Below the pieces are notes generated by a model that saw only the letters and a program-made list of their open reading frames with translations, did no database searches and was not told the DNA's origin. Below are positions 8,889-17,485 of a stretch of DNA of 64,000 nt, piece after piece. A program made the translations under genes and the position numbers. Origin of the DNA: AP-15 sp036500965 (GTDB lineage: Bacteria; Pseudomonadota; Alphaproteobacteria; ATCC43930; CGMCC-115725); assembly GCA_036500965.1 (NCBI GenBank), contig DASYBC010000097.1, positions 1 through 64,000 on the forward strand, written 5' to 3'. Each line of letters begins with the position of its first letter. Position 1 is the stretch's first letter.

Positions 8889-10367
8889 CTAGCCCGTGCT
8901 GCGCGGTGGCGGCGGAGCGACCGCGCGCCGCGGCGCCCACGGCACCTCGCCGATATGGTCGAGATCGACCTGCGGCATCACCAGGTTGAGCGAGCCGGCA
9001 ACGCGATTGGCGAGATCGCCGAAGCTGTCGAAATTGCGCCGCAACCGGCCGCGCCAAGCCGGGACGCCCCCGCTCGCGTGCAGCTCGAAGGCGGATTCGC
9101 GACCATCGAGCGCCGAGGAAACATGGTCCCATGCCATCTGCAACAGCGCGGCGCGCTGAACCGCGGTATAGCCGCCGCCGCCAAACGACTCGGCGAGGCC
9201 GGCGGCGACCTCGGGCGCGGCGAGGTCGCGGTCGGACGGCGCCACTACCAAGGACGAGCCGGGGACGATCCGCAGGATTTCGGCCATGCGCGGGCGGGCA
9301 CGCAAGATCGCCAAGCCGCCGGCGGCGAGATGGGCGTGGTTGGGGACGCAGTAACCGCTTGCGGTGAAGCGCGGGTCGCGCTCGCAGGCGGTCAGACAGC
9401 TGCGCACGGTTTGCACCTCGACCGCCAGATCGAGCAGATATTCGATGGTCTGCTCGTGGCGGGCGAGCCCCATCGCATGGCATAAGGCCCCCGCCAGGCC
9501 GAGGGTGAACTCGGCCTTCGACAGCCAGCCATAAAGGTGATGCCAGATCAGCCAGCGCACCACCGGCTCGGGCGACTGGCCGAGCAAAAACACCCGCTCC
9601 CATGGAATGAACACGTGGTCGAGCCACATCTGGCCGTCGAGCTCGTCGAAGCGGCTCGACAGCGGCGCGACGAACGGGTTCTGGTCGCGCACCGCGATCT
9701 TGCGGCACAGAACGGTGACCCCCGGTGCGGCGACCGGGACAATAAAGGTCGCGAAATCCTCGCCGATCTTGAGCCCGGAGACGCTGCCGACATAAACATC
9801 CTCGGCATAGGCCGGGCTCGTATGCATGCCGATCTTGCCGCAGATAACGAGACCGGCGTCGGTCTCGCGCACGATCTTCAGGGCGGCGCGGTCGGCCGGG
9901 TTTTCGCGCATCCGCGCGCCGATTGTCGGGCCGCCGCCGCAGAATGTCAGAAACCGCCCGGTGTCGGCGATCATCGCCCGATAATGGGCGGCGTTCGCGA
10001 TCTGTTCGGGCGAGGCATCGCGCTCCTCGACCGAGGCGAGCACCCCGAGCGCGATCATGTGGCCGTAGCAGGGCGTGTGGGTGATGTTGCCGGCGGAGAG
10101 GAACGTCGTCGCCGAAAAGAACCGCCCCATGCCGCCAAGGTCGTCGGCGCTCTGCGGCACCACATAGGCCCAGGGCGCGAGGTCCGCTGGCCGCAGCGCG
10201 GTTTCCCGCCAGCCCGGGTCGTGCAGCAGATCGTACCAGGCGACATACTCGTCGACCATCGCGCGCGTCGCCGCATGCGTCGTCACGTCGTGGATCAGAC
10301 CCTCGCCCATAACCCATACCCGGCGCCCGTCGCGCAAGGCCCGCCGGTAATCCGCCCCTGTCCTCAT
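8889..10367 (-). CDS. 4-hydroxyphenylacetate 3-hydroxylase (HpaB)-family flavin monooxygenase
   Basis: A 492-residue FADH2-dependent monooxygenase of the HpaB/PvcC/acyl-CoA dehydrogenase-like fold, which hydroxylates phenolic or related aromatic substrates. It begins MRTGADYRRALRDGRRV, the usual HpaB opening, and has the substrate-loop region around FFSATTFLSAGNITHTPC and a C-terminal ESFGGGGYTAVQRAALL segment. ATG 10367 is preceded by AGGAAAAG and was chosen over longer upstream frames. No HpaC-type flavin reductase is adjacent, so reduced FAD would have to come from elsewhere. The exact substrate is not predictable; HpaB itself is only one member of the family. Confidence 0.85.
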   Translation of the reverse strand: MRTGADYRRALRDGRRVWVMGEGLIHDVTTHAATRAMVDEYVAWYDLLHDPGWRETALRPADLAPWAYVVPQSADDLGGMGRFFSATTFLSAGNITHTPCYGHMIALGVLASVEERDASPEQIANAAHYRAMIADTGRFLTFCGGGPTIGARMRENPADRAALKIVRETDAGLVICGKIGMHTSPAYAEDVYVGSVSGLKIGEDFATFIVPVAAPGVTVLCRKIAVRDQNPFVAPLSSRFDELDGQMWLDHVFIPWERVFLLGQSPEPVVRWLIWHHLYGWLSKAEFTLGLAGALCHAMGLARHEQTIEYLLDLAVEVQTVRSCLTACERDPRFTASGYCVPNHAHLAAGGLAILRARPRMAEILRIVPGSSLVVAPSDRDLAAPEVAAGLAESFGGGGYTAVQRAALLQMAWDHVSSALDGRESAFELHASGGVPAWRGRLRRNFDSFGDLANRVAGSLNLVMPQVDLDHIGEVPWAPRRAVAPPPPRSTG

Positions 10368-10522
10368 ATCTTTTCCTCGCTCGGCTTTCGCACGGCATCG
10401 ATAGGTGTAGCGTGCGGCACCGCATCGGCCAATCGGCGAATTGCTCGGCCGCAGGGAAAGCGCGCTCGGCGGCGATGGCTCGTGGTAAAGAGGAAACGAA
10501 TGATTCCCGAGCAGCTGCACTC

Positions 10523-10553
10523 GCCGCCCCGGGGCGGCCCTCGCCCAGGCGAG
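10523..10553. promoter_or_regulatory. Two adjacent palindromes between the hpaB-like gene and selB
   Basis: A perfect 16-bp palindrome GCCGCCCCGGGGCGGC (10523-10538) is followed at once by CTCGCC-CA-GGCGAG (10540-10553). They lie in the 254-bp divergent spacer, about 70-100 bases before the selB GTG. They could be operator half-sites or RNA hairpins in the selB leader. GC-rich palindromes arise more easily in such DNA, so the functional call is tentative. Confidence 0.4.
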
Positions 10554-10621
10554 CGTCGCGTTCTGCCGACGGCTCTCGGCCCTTGCGACCGCAAGGGTGA
10601 CGAAGAGGCGGAGCACGTCCC

Positions 10622-12547
10622 GTGATCCTGGCGACGGCCGGACACATCGATCATGGCAAGACAGCGCTGGTGCGCGCCTTGACCGGCGTCGATGCCGACC
10701 GTCTGCCCGAGGAAAAGCGGCGCGGGATGACAATCGATCTCGGCTTTGCCTATGCGAGGCTGCCCAACGGCACCGAGATCGGCTTTGTCGATGTTCCGGG
10801 CCACGAGCGGTTTCTGGCCAACATGCTGGCCGGAGTCCTGTCGATCGACCGGGTGCTGCTGATCGTCGCCGCCGATGATGGGCCGCGCCCGCAAACCCTC
10901 GAGCATCTCGACATCCTCGAATTGACCGGCGTGCCCGAGATCACCGCGGTCGTCACCAAGATCGACCGGGTCGAGCCCCACCGGGCCGCTTCTGTCAAAG
11001 CCGAAATCGCGGAATTGCTCGCGGCTGCGGGCTATGTCGAGAGCCCGGTCTTTGCGGTGTCGAGCCGCACCGGCGACGGCATCGCCGAGTTGATTGCTCA
11101 CTTGCAGCGAAGCGCTCGGGTCGCCGAGCGAGCCCGTGCCGCGACTGCGTTATCGGGGCTGTTCCGCATGCCGATCGACCGCGCCTTCACGCTCTCCGGG
11201 ATCGGGCTCGTGGTGACCGGCACCGTGGCTTCGGGCCGAGCCGCGATCGGCGACCGGCTGATGATCAGCCCGCGCGGCGATCCGGCGCGGGTGCGCGGGC
11301 TGCACGCCCACAACCGGCCGATCGAGAGCGCCGCCGCTGGCGAGCGCTGCGCCGTCAACATTGTCGGCTCGTTTCCCGAAGGCAGAGAGCCGCGGCGCGG
11401 CGACTGGCTCGCGGCGCCTGAGCGGCACCTGCCGGCGCGGCGGCTCGACTTGTTGGTGCGCGCCTCGCGTCACGCCGAGACGCCGCTGCGCGACGGGCTG
11501 CCGGTCCATCTGCATCTCGGCACCGAGGACGTCGTCGGCCGCATCGCGGTGCTGAGCTGCCGCGCGATCGCGCCGGGCGAAACGGGCTTTGTCCAGATCG
11601 ACCTCGATCAGGCCGTGGGTGCGCTCTGCGGCGACCGCGTCGTGCTGCGCGACCATGCCGCGCGGCATACCCTGGCCGGCGGGCGTGTGGTCGACCCGTT
11701 GGCGCCGCGGCGCGGCCGCCGCCTTCCTGGCCGGCTCGCGTTGCTCACGGCGATGGCCGCCATCGATCCGGCGGCGGCCATCCCCGCTATGCTGGCGGTC
11801 GCCGGGGCCGTCGATCTGGCGAATTTCGCGCTCGTGCGCAATCTGACGCCGGCTGAACTGAGCGTGCTGACTGAGAACGGCGAATTCCGGCGGGTCGGTT
11901 CGCCGCGCACGCCGGTTGCGGTTACCCCTGAACGGCTTGCGGCACTTGGCGAGGCGATCGCTGCCGCCTTGGCCGCGTGGCATCGGGCGGAACCCGACGC
12001 GCTCGGCCCATCGCGCGCCGCTCTATTGGGGAGATTGCGCGCCGAAGCACCCGCAGTCGCGCTCGATGCGGCACTCTTAGCGCTCGCCGGCGCCGGCCGG
12101 GTGGTGCGCGAGGGCGCCCTGTGGCGCCTGCCCGAGCATCGCCCGCGTCTGAGCGCGGCGGATCAAAAAACCTGGGAGCGGGCTCGCCTCCTGCTTGCCG
12201 GCGACGGATTGCGCCCGCCGCGGGTGCGCGAGGTCGCCGCCGCGCTCCGGCTGGAGCCCGAAACGGCCGCCCGCTTCCTGCGCCGCGCCGAGCGTCTGGG
12301 CCTGGTTGGCAAAGTCGCCGATAACCGGTTTTTTCTGCCGGAGACGCTGGCGAGCCTGGCCAGGATTGCAAGAGAGCTGGCCGAGGCCTCGCCGCAAGGC
12401 AGCTTTACCGCCGCGCAGTTCAAGGACCGCTCCGGCGTCGGGCGCAACCTGGCGATCGAGATCCTCGAACATCTCGATCGGATCGGCGTCACCCGACGCG
12501 ACGGCGATGCTCGCACCGTCCTGCCGGAGAGCGACGGCCCGGGCTAG
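10622..12547 (+). CDS. selB: Selenocysteine-specific translation elongation factor SelB
   Basis: GTPase that carries Sec-tRNA(Sec) to the ribosome at UGA codons followed by a SECIS element. The 641-residue product has the G1 loop GHIDHGKT at 7-14, DVPGHE at about 58-63 and TKID near 119-122. EF-Tu-like domains 2-3 follow, then C-terminal winged helices (about 470-641), which in the family bind the SECIS RNA. The start is GTG. Unusually, neither selA, selD nor tRNA-Sec is next to it: the gene stands between a divergent monooxygenase gene and convergent clpA. The rest of the machinery must lie elsewhere if the system works. Family assignment is firm. Confidence 0.95.
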   Translation: MILATAGHIDHGKTALVRALTGVDADRLPEEKRRGMTIDLGFAYARLPNGTEIGFVDVPGHERFLANMLAGVLSIDRVLLIVAADDGPRPQTLEHLDILELTGVPEITAVVTKIDRVEPHRAASVKAEIAELLAAAGYVESPVFAVSSRTGDGIAELIAHLQRSARVAERARAATALSGLFRMPIDRAFTLSGIGLVVTGTVASGRAAIGDRLMISPRGDPARVRGLHAHNRPIESAAAGERCAVNIVGSFPEGREPRRGDWLAAPERHLPARRLDLLVRASRHAETPLRDGLPVHLHLGTEDVVGRIAVLSCRAIAPGETGFVQIDLDQAVGALCGDRVVLRDHAARHTLAGGRVVDPLAPRRGRRLPGRLALLTAMAAIDPAAAIPAMLAVAGAVDLANFALVRNLTPAELSVLTENGEFRRVGSPRTPVAVTPERLAALGEAIAAALAAWHRAEPDALGPSRAALLGRLRAEAPAVALDAALLALAGAGRVVREGALWRLPEHRPRLSAADQKTWERARLLLAGDGLRPPRVREVAAALRLEPETAARFLRRAERLGLVGKVADNRFFLPETLASLARIARELAEASPQGSFTAAQFKDRSGVGRNLAIEILEHLDRIGVTRRDGDARTVLPESDGPG

Positions 12548-12594
12548 CCTGCTGCTTACCGGCCGGATGCCGGGTGCACGCCAATGCCCGCAGG

Positions 12595-14898
12595 CTATTC
12601 GACCAGCGCCGGCTCCTTGGGCACGGTCGGGGCGGACGGGCTTTCTTCAAAGGTGAAGTCGAGCGTGTCTTCCTCGGGCTTTTTGGTGGCGCGGACGATG
12701 CCGCCTTTGGCCAGCCGGCCGAACAACAGCTCCTCGGCGAGCGGCTTTTTGACGTGCTCCTGGATCACCCGGGCGAGCGGGCGCGCGCCGAACAGCGGGT
12801 CATAGCCCTTTTCGGCGAGCCAGGCGCGGGCCGATGCGTCGAGCTCGATCGTGACATTGCGATCGGCCAGCTGCTCTTCCAGCTGCAAGATGAATTTGTC
12901 GACGACCCGCCCGATCGTTTCGGTCGACAACGCTGCGAATGAGATCGTCGCGTCGAGCCGGTTACGGAATTCGGGCGTGAACATGCGGTTGATCGCTTCG
13001 TGATCGTCGCCCTGACGGATGCCGCTGCCAAACCCGATCGCCGGTTTGGCTAAATCCGAAGCCCCGGCATTGGTCGTCATGATCAGGATCACATTGCGGA
13101 AATCGACATTCTTGCCGTTGTGGTCGGTCAATTTCCCGTAATCCATGACCTGCAGCAGGATGTTGAACAGATCCGGATGGGCCTTTTCGATCTCGTCGAG
13201 CAGCAGCACGCTGTGCGGGTGCTGATCGATCGCATCGGTCAACAGCCCGCCCTGGTCGAAGCCGACATAGCCGGGCGGCGCGCCGATCAGCCGCGAGACG
13301 GTATGCCGTTCCATGTATTCGGACATGTCGAAGCGGGTGATCTCGATGCCGAGTGTGCGGGCGAGCTGCCGGGCCACCTCGGTCTTGCCAACCCCGGTCG
13401 GGCCGGAAAACAGATAGCTGCCAATCGGCTTTTCGGCGTCGCGCAGTCCGGCACGGGCGAGCTTGATCGCCGAGACCAGCGCCTCGATCGCGCTGTTCTG
13501 GCCGAACACCATCGTTTTCAGGTCGCGATCGAGGTTGCGCAAGACTTCGCGATCGTCGCGCGACACACTTTTCGGCGGGATTCTGGCCATGGTCGCGATC
13601 ACCGCCTCGACCTCTCGCGCGGTGATGGTCTTGCGGCGACGGTTTTCCGGGACCAGCATCTGCGCGGCACCGGTCTCATCGATCACATCGATCGCCTTAT
13701 CCGGCAATTTGCGATCGCCGATGTAACGGTGCGACAGCTCGACCGCAGCGCGCAACGCGTCATTCGTGTAGCGCACCTTGTGGTGCCGCTCGTAATAGGG
13801 TTTGAGCCCGCGCAGGATTTTGACCGAGTCCTCGACCGTCGGCTCGTTGACGTCGATCTTCTGAAAGCGGCGGACCAGCGCGCGGTCCTTCTCGAAATAG
13901 TTGCGGTATTCCTTGTAGGTCGTCGAGCCGATGCAACGGATGGCCCCACCGGCCAAAGCGGGCTTGAGCAGGTTCGAGGCGTCCATCGCCCCGCCGCTGG
14001 TCGCCCCGGCGCCGATCACGGTGTGGATCTCGTCGATAAACAGGATCGCTCCCGGCTGCGCCTCGAGTTCCGACAGCACCGCCTTCAGCCGCTCCTCGAA
14101 ATCGCCGCGGTAGCGCGTGCCGGCGAGCAATGCGCCCATGTCGAGGGCATAGATCGTCGCATTGACCAGCACCTCGGGCACCTCGCGCTGGACGATGCGG
14201 CGGGCCAGGCCCTCGGCGATCGCGGTCTTGCCGACACCGGGGTCGCCGACGTAGAGCGGATTGTTTTTCGAGCGTCGGCACAGGATCTGGATCGTGCGCT
14301 CGACCTCGGCCTCGCGGCCGATCAGCGGGTCGATGCGGCCCCCCTTGGCCTTCTTGTTGAGGTTGGCGCAATAGGCGTCGAGCGCATCGTGGCTGCGCTT
14401 TTGCGATTTTTCGTTGCGCTCCTCCTCGTCCGCCCCTTGCACGCGGCGGGTTTCCGAGCGGCCAGGCGCCTTGGCGATGCCATGCGAGATGTAATTGACC
14501 GCGTCGAACCGGGTCATGTCCTGCTCCTGCAGGAAATAGACCGCATGGCTCTCGCGCTCGGCGAACATGGCGACCAGCACGTTCGCCCCGGTTACCTCTT
14601 CGCGGCCGGAGGATTGGACATGGATGGCGGCGCGCTGTAGAACGCGCTGGAAGCTCGCGGTCGGCTTGGCATCGTCCTTGTGGGCGGCGATCAGGTTGCC
14701 GAGCTCGTTGTCGACATAGTTAAGAACCTCGCGACGCAGCCGGTCGAGATCGACGCTGCAGGCGCGCAGCACCGCGACCGCGTCCTGGTCCTCGGTCATC
14801 GCCAGCAGCAGGTGCTCGAGCGTGGCATATTCGTGGCGGCGGTCGTTGGCATGGGCCAGCGCCCGATGCAGCGATTTTTCGAGATTGCGTGACAGCAC
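12595..14898 (-). CDS. clpA: ATP-dependent Clp protease ATP-binding subunit ClpA
   Basis: Hexameric AAA+ unfoldase that feeds substrates to ClpP and receives N-degron substrates from ClpS. From the GTG at 14898 the product is 767 residues, the normal ClpA size. It has a double Clp-N domain (LSRNLEKSLHRALAHA, about 1-150), a first AAA+ module with Walker A GDPGVGKT and Walker B LFIDEIHT, and a second with GPTGVGKTE and LLLDEIEKA. A ClpP-docking loop region (IGFGSG) follows. An in-frame extension of nearly 290 residues upstream overlaps clpS and is not coding. An AAGGAAGG element precedes the GTG. clpS lies 20 bases upstream, the usual arrangement. Confidence 0.96.
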   Translation of the reverse strand: MLSRNLEKSLHRALAHANDRRHEYATLEHLLLAMTEDQDAVAVLRACSVDLDRLRREVLNYVDNELGNLIAAHKDDAKPTASFQRVLQRAAIHVQSSGREEVTGANVLVAMFAERESHAVYFLQEQDMTRFDAVNYISHGIAKAPGRSETRRVQGADEEERNEKSQKRSHDALDAYCANLNKKAKGGRIDPLIGREAEVERTIQILCRRSKNNPLYVGDPGVGKTAIAEGLARRIVQREVPEVLVNATIYALDMGALLAGTRYRGDFEERLKAVLSELEAQPGAILFIDEIHTVIGAGATSGGAMDASNLLKPALAGGAIRCIGSTTYKEYRNYFEKDRALVRRFQKIDVNEPTVEDSVKILRGLKPYYERHHKVRYTNDALRAAVELSHRYIGDRKLPDKAIDVIDETGAAQMLVPENRRRKTITAREVEAVIATMARIPPKSVSRDDREVLRNLDRDLKTMVFGQNSAIEALVSAIKLARAGLRDAEKPIGSYLFSGPTGVGKTEVARQLARTLGIEITRFDMSEYMERHTVSRLIGAPPGYVGFDQGGLLTDAIDQHPHSVLLLDEIEKAHPDLFNILLQVMDYGKLTDHNGKNVDFRNVILIMTTNAGASDLAKPAIGFGSGIRQGDDHEAINRMFTPEFRNRLDATISFAALSTETIGRVVDKFILQLEEQLADRNVTIELDASARAWLAEKGYDPLFGARPLARVIQEHVKKPLAEELLFGRLAKGGIVRATKKPEEDTLDFTFEESPSAPTVPKEPALVE

Positions 14899-14918
14899 TC
14901 CCGCCCTTCCTTCCTTGC

Positions 14919-15245
14919 CTAGTCCTTTTCCAGCGTGCACTGCAGCGGATGCTGGTGCTGCCGGGCGAAATCCATGACCTGCGTCACCTTGGTCTCGGCC
15001 ACTTCGTAGGTATAGACGCCGCAAATCCCGACCCCGCGGCGATGCACGTGCAGCATGATGCGGGTCGCTTCCTGTCGGCTCTTGGCAAAAAACCGCTCCA
15101 GAATGTGGACGACGAACTCCATCGGCGTGTAATCGTCGTTCAGCATCAACACCTTGTACATCGAGGGCTTCTTCGTCTTCGGCTTTGCCTTGACGACGAC
15201 GCCCGTACCCGGTCCTTCCTCGCCGCGCTTTCCGTTGTCGCTCAT
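14919..15245 (-). CDS. clpS: ATP-dependent Clp protease adaptor ClpS
   Basis: Small adaptor (108 residues) that binds N-terminal degron residues and docks them on the N-domain of ClpA. The core KVLMLNDDYTPMEFVVHIL and HVHRRGVGICGVYTYE motifs are complete, and the C-terminus ends in the usual QHPLQCTLEKD. An acidic/basic flexible N-terminus of about 25 residues precedes the core. The ATG at 15245 was preferred to an upstream in-frame Met because the extra residues are not family-like. It sits 20 bases ahead of clpA and is surely cotranscribed with it. Confidence 0.95.
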   Translation of the reverse strand: MSDNGKRGEEGPGTGVVVKAKPKTKKPSMYKVLMLNDDYTPMEFVVHILERFFAKSRQEATRIMLHVHRRGVGICGVYTYEVAETKVTQVMDFARQHQHPLQCTLEKD

Positions 15246-15362
15246 ATCGATCCGGGCCGATCGGCTTTCGTTGGCTCCATGATATTGGTTTTCCGCCGAC
15301 CCGGAAAAGGGTTTTCCTCCGGTCGGGCAGAACTGCGGGGGCAAGCGCGGCGACATGGGCCG

Positions 15363-16352
15363 CTACTCCGCCCGGTATGGCCGGCTCAACAGCCGGTCGG
15401 TCATCGTCTCGATCGGCGCGCCGCGATGCAGCACCGCATCGACCGCCTCGCTGATCGGCATTTCGATCCCGAGTCTCGCGGCCAGCGCGGAGACGGCGGC
15501 CGCGGTCGCGACCCCTTCGACCACCGTTCGGCGCCCGCCGAGCGCCGCGTCGAGAGCTTGCCCACGACCGAGCGCCAATCCGAGAGCGTGGTTGCGCGAT
15601 TGGACGGCGCTGCAGGTCAGCACCAGATCGCCGAGCCCGCACAGACCGCGAAAGGTCTCGGCCCGTGCCCCGAGAGCGAGCCCGAGCCGGACCATTTCGG
15701 CAAGCCCGCGGGTGATCAGCGCGGCCCGGGCATTGTCGCCGAGACCGCGCCCGACGACGACGCCGCACGCGATGGCCAGCACGTTCTTGACCGCCCCACC
15801 AATTTCGGCGCCGATCGGGTCCGACGACAGGTAGGGGCGAAAGTGGCTGCCGCCAAGCGCCCGGAGAAAGCTCTCGGCGAGCCCGAGGTCTGCGCTGGCG
15901 ATGGTCACCGCAGTCGGCAGGCCGCGGGCGACTTCGCCGGCGAAGCTCGGCCCCGACAGCACGGCGGAGGGCGAAGCCGGCAACATCTCGGCCCCAATCT
16001 GCGACATCGTGGCGAGCGTGCCGGCCTCGATCCCCTTGGCGCAGTGCAGCAGCGGAAGACCGCGCGGCAAGGCCGGGCTTAGGCGATCCAGCATGCCGCG
16101 CAGAAACTGCGCCGGAACCGCGAGCAGTGCGGCCTCGGCGCCGGCTACTGCGGCTGCGATGGCGGCGGTGGCGGCAATCCCAGGATTGAGCGCGATGCCC
16201 GGCAAATAGGACGGGTTTTCGTGCCGCTCACTGATCGCGGCGGCGATTTCGGGGTCGCGCGCCCACAGCACGGGGCTGGCACCTGCGCGCTCGGCGACGA
16301 TGGCCAGAGCCGTCCCCCAGGCGCCGGCGCCGATGATCGCGAGGCGCCTCAC
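15363..16352 (-). CDS. gpsA: NAD(P)-dependent glycerol-3-phosphate dehydrogenase
   Basis: Reduces dihydroxyacetone phosphate to sn-glycerol 3-phosphate for phospholipid synthesis in the cytoplasm. The 329-residue product begins VRRLAIIGAGAWGTALA, the Rossmann dinucleotide motif, followed by ARDPE, the substrate loop HCAKGIE and the catalytic-lysine region GGAVKNVLAIACGV. The GTG at 16352 was chosen because nearby ATGs are in other frames and homologues begin at this point. It follows tsaD after 19 bases, a common alphaproteobacterial pairing. Its own downstream neighbour clpS is 117 bases away. Confidence 0.95.
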   Translation of the reverse strand: MRRLAIIGAGAWGTALAIVAERAGASPVLWARDPEIAAAISERHENPSYLPGIALNPGIAATAAIAAAVAGAEAALLAVPAQFLRGMLDRLSPALPRGLPLLHCAKGIEAGTLATMSQIGAEMLPASPSAVLSGPSFAGEVARGLPTAVTIASADLGLAESFLRALGGSHFRPYLSSDPIGAEIGGAVKNVLAIACGVVVGRGLGDNARAALITRGLAEMVRLGLALGARAETFRGLCGLGDLVLTCSAVQSRNHALGLALGRGQALDAALGGRRTVVEGVATAAAVSALAARLGIEMPISEAVDAVLHRGAPIETMTDRLLSRPYRAE

Positions 16353-16371
16353 CGTTCCCGACCCTCGGGCA

Positions 16372-17433
16372 TCATGCCTTGGCCCCTGCCCCCCGACGCG
16401 GCGGCGCCCCCGCATCGAGCGGCCAGCGCGGGCGCGGCGCCGCGTCGAGCCCGTCCGTGAGCCCGAGGCGCAGCCGCTCCAATCCCGCCCAGCCGATCAT
16501 CGCCGCGTTGTCGGTGCACAGCGCCGGCGGCGGTGCCACGAAATCGAGCCCAGCCGCATCGGCAAGGCCGGCGAGGCGGCGGCGCAACCGCGTGTTGGCG
16601 GCCACCCCGCCAGCCGCCACCAGGGTGCGACCGTCGGGGTGGCTGCGGCGAAACCAGGCGATGGCATTAGCCGTGCGATCACATAAGGCGTCGCAGATCG
16701 CGAGCTCGACCGAAGCGGCCAGGTCAGCCCGATCGCGCGGATCGAGCGGGCCGTGCTCGACAACGACGCGGCGCACCGCGGTCTTGAGGCCGGAAAATGA
16801 AAATTCGCAGCCGGGCCGGCCAGCCATCGGACGCGGCAGGACAAATCGCCGGGCGTCTCCGTCGCGGGCTGCTCGCTCGATTGCCGGGCCGCCCGGATAG
16901 CCGAGCCCGACCAGCTTCGCGGCCTTGTCGAAGGCTTCGCCGGCAGCATCATCGAGAGTGGTGCCGAGCCGGGTGTAGCGGCCGACCCCGGCGCAGGCGA
17001 GCAGCTGGCAATGCCCCCCGGAGACGAGCAGCAGCAGGTAGGGAAACTCGACATCATCGCTAAGCCGGACGCTCAGCGCGTGGGCTTCGAGATGGTTGAC
17101 CGCGATGAACGGCTTGGCCCTCGCCCAGGCGATCCCTTTCGCCATCATCGTGCCAACGATCAGTCCGCCGATCAGCCCGGGGCCTGCCGCCGCCGCGACA
17201 GCGTCGATATCGGCAAGGCGGGTTGCCGCCTCATCGAGGGCGCGCCGCACTAGGCCGTCAAGGTGTTCCAGATGCGCCCGCGCCGCGATCTCGGGCACGA
17301 CCCCGCCATATGGCGCGTGGTCGGCCAGCTGGGAATGGACCAGGTTCGAGCGGATCCGCGGGCTCGGAAGCATCTCGCATACGACCGCCGCGGCGGTCTC
17401 GTCGCAGCTGGTTTCGAGGCCGAGAACGATCAT
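16372..17433 (-). CDS. tsaD: tRNA N6-adenosine threonylcarbamoyltransferase TsaD
   Basis: Transfers the threonylcarbamoyl group to A37 of ANN-decoding tRNAs (t6A), working with TsaB and TsaE. The 353-residue ASKHA-fold protein starts MIVLGLETSCDETAAAVV, has the metal-binding HLEAH at 114-118, VSGGH at 137-141 and the C-terminal GGVAANTRLR and CTDNAAMI motifs. Length and motifs are complete. It is followed at 19 bases by gpsA. Essential in most bacteria, and no sign of damage is visible. Confidence 0.96.
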   Translation of the reverse strand: MIVLGLETSCDETAAAVVCEMLPSPRIRSNLVHSQLADHAPYGGVVPEIAARAHLEHLDGLVRRALDEAATRLADIDAVAAAAGPGLIGGLIVGTMMAKGIAWARAKPFIAVNHLEAHALSVRLSDDVEFPYLLLLVSGGHCQLLACAGVGRYTRLGTTLDDAAGEAFDKAAKLVGLGYPGGPAIERAARDGDARRFVLPRPMAGRPGCEFSFSGLKTAVRRVVVEHGPLDPRDRADLAASVELAICDALCDRTANAIAWFRRSHPDGRTLVAAGGVAANTRLRRRLAGLADAAGLDFVAPPPALCTDNAAMIGWAGLERLRLGLTDGLDAAPRPRWPLDAGAPPRRGAGAKA

Positions 17434-17485
17434 CTGAAACGGCCGGCTCGCGGCCGGGCTTCACCGCATCGGCTCGCTGCGGGGC

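Noticed and set aside
8386..10647. A 753-codon minus-strand frame covering the monooxygenase gene
   Set aside because: Only its last 159 codons read like a protein (the small secreted protein). The rest is an arginine/proline-rich shadow of the HpaB-like gene in another frame.
14899..15768. N-terminal extension of clpA by about 290 codons
   Set aside because: It overlaps clpS and part of gpsA in another frame, is Arg-rich, and ClpA homologues begin at the GTG at 14898.
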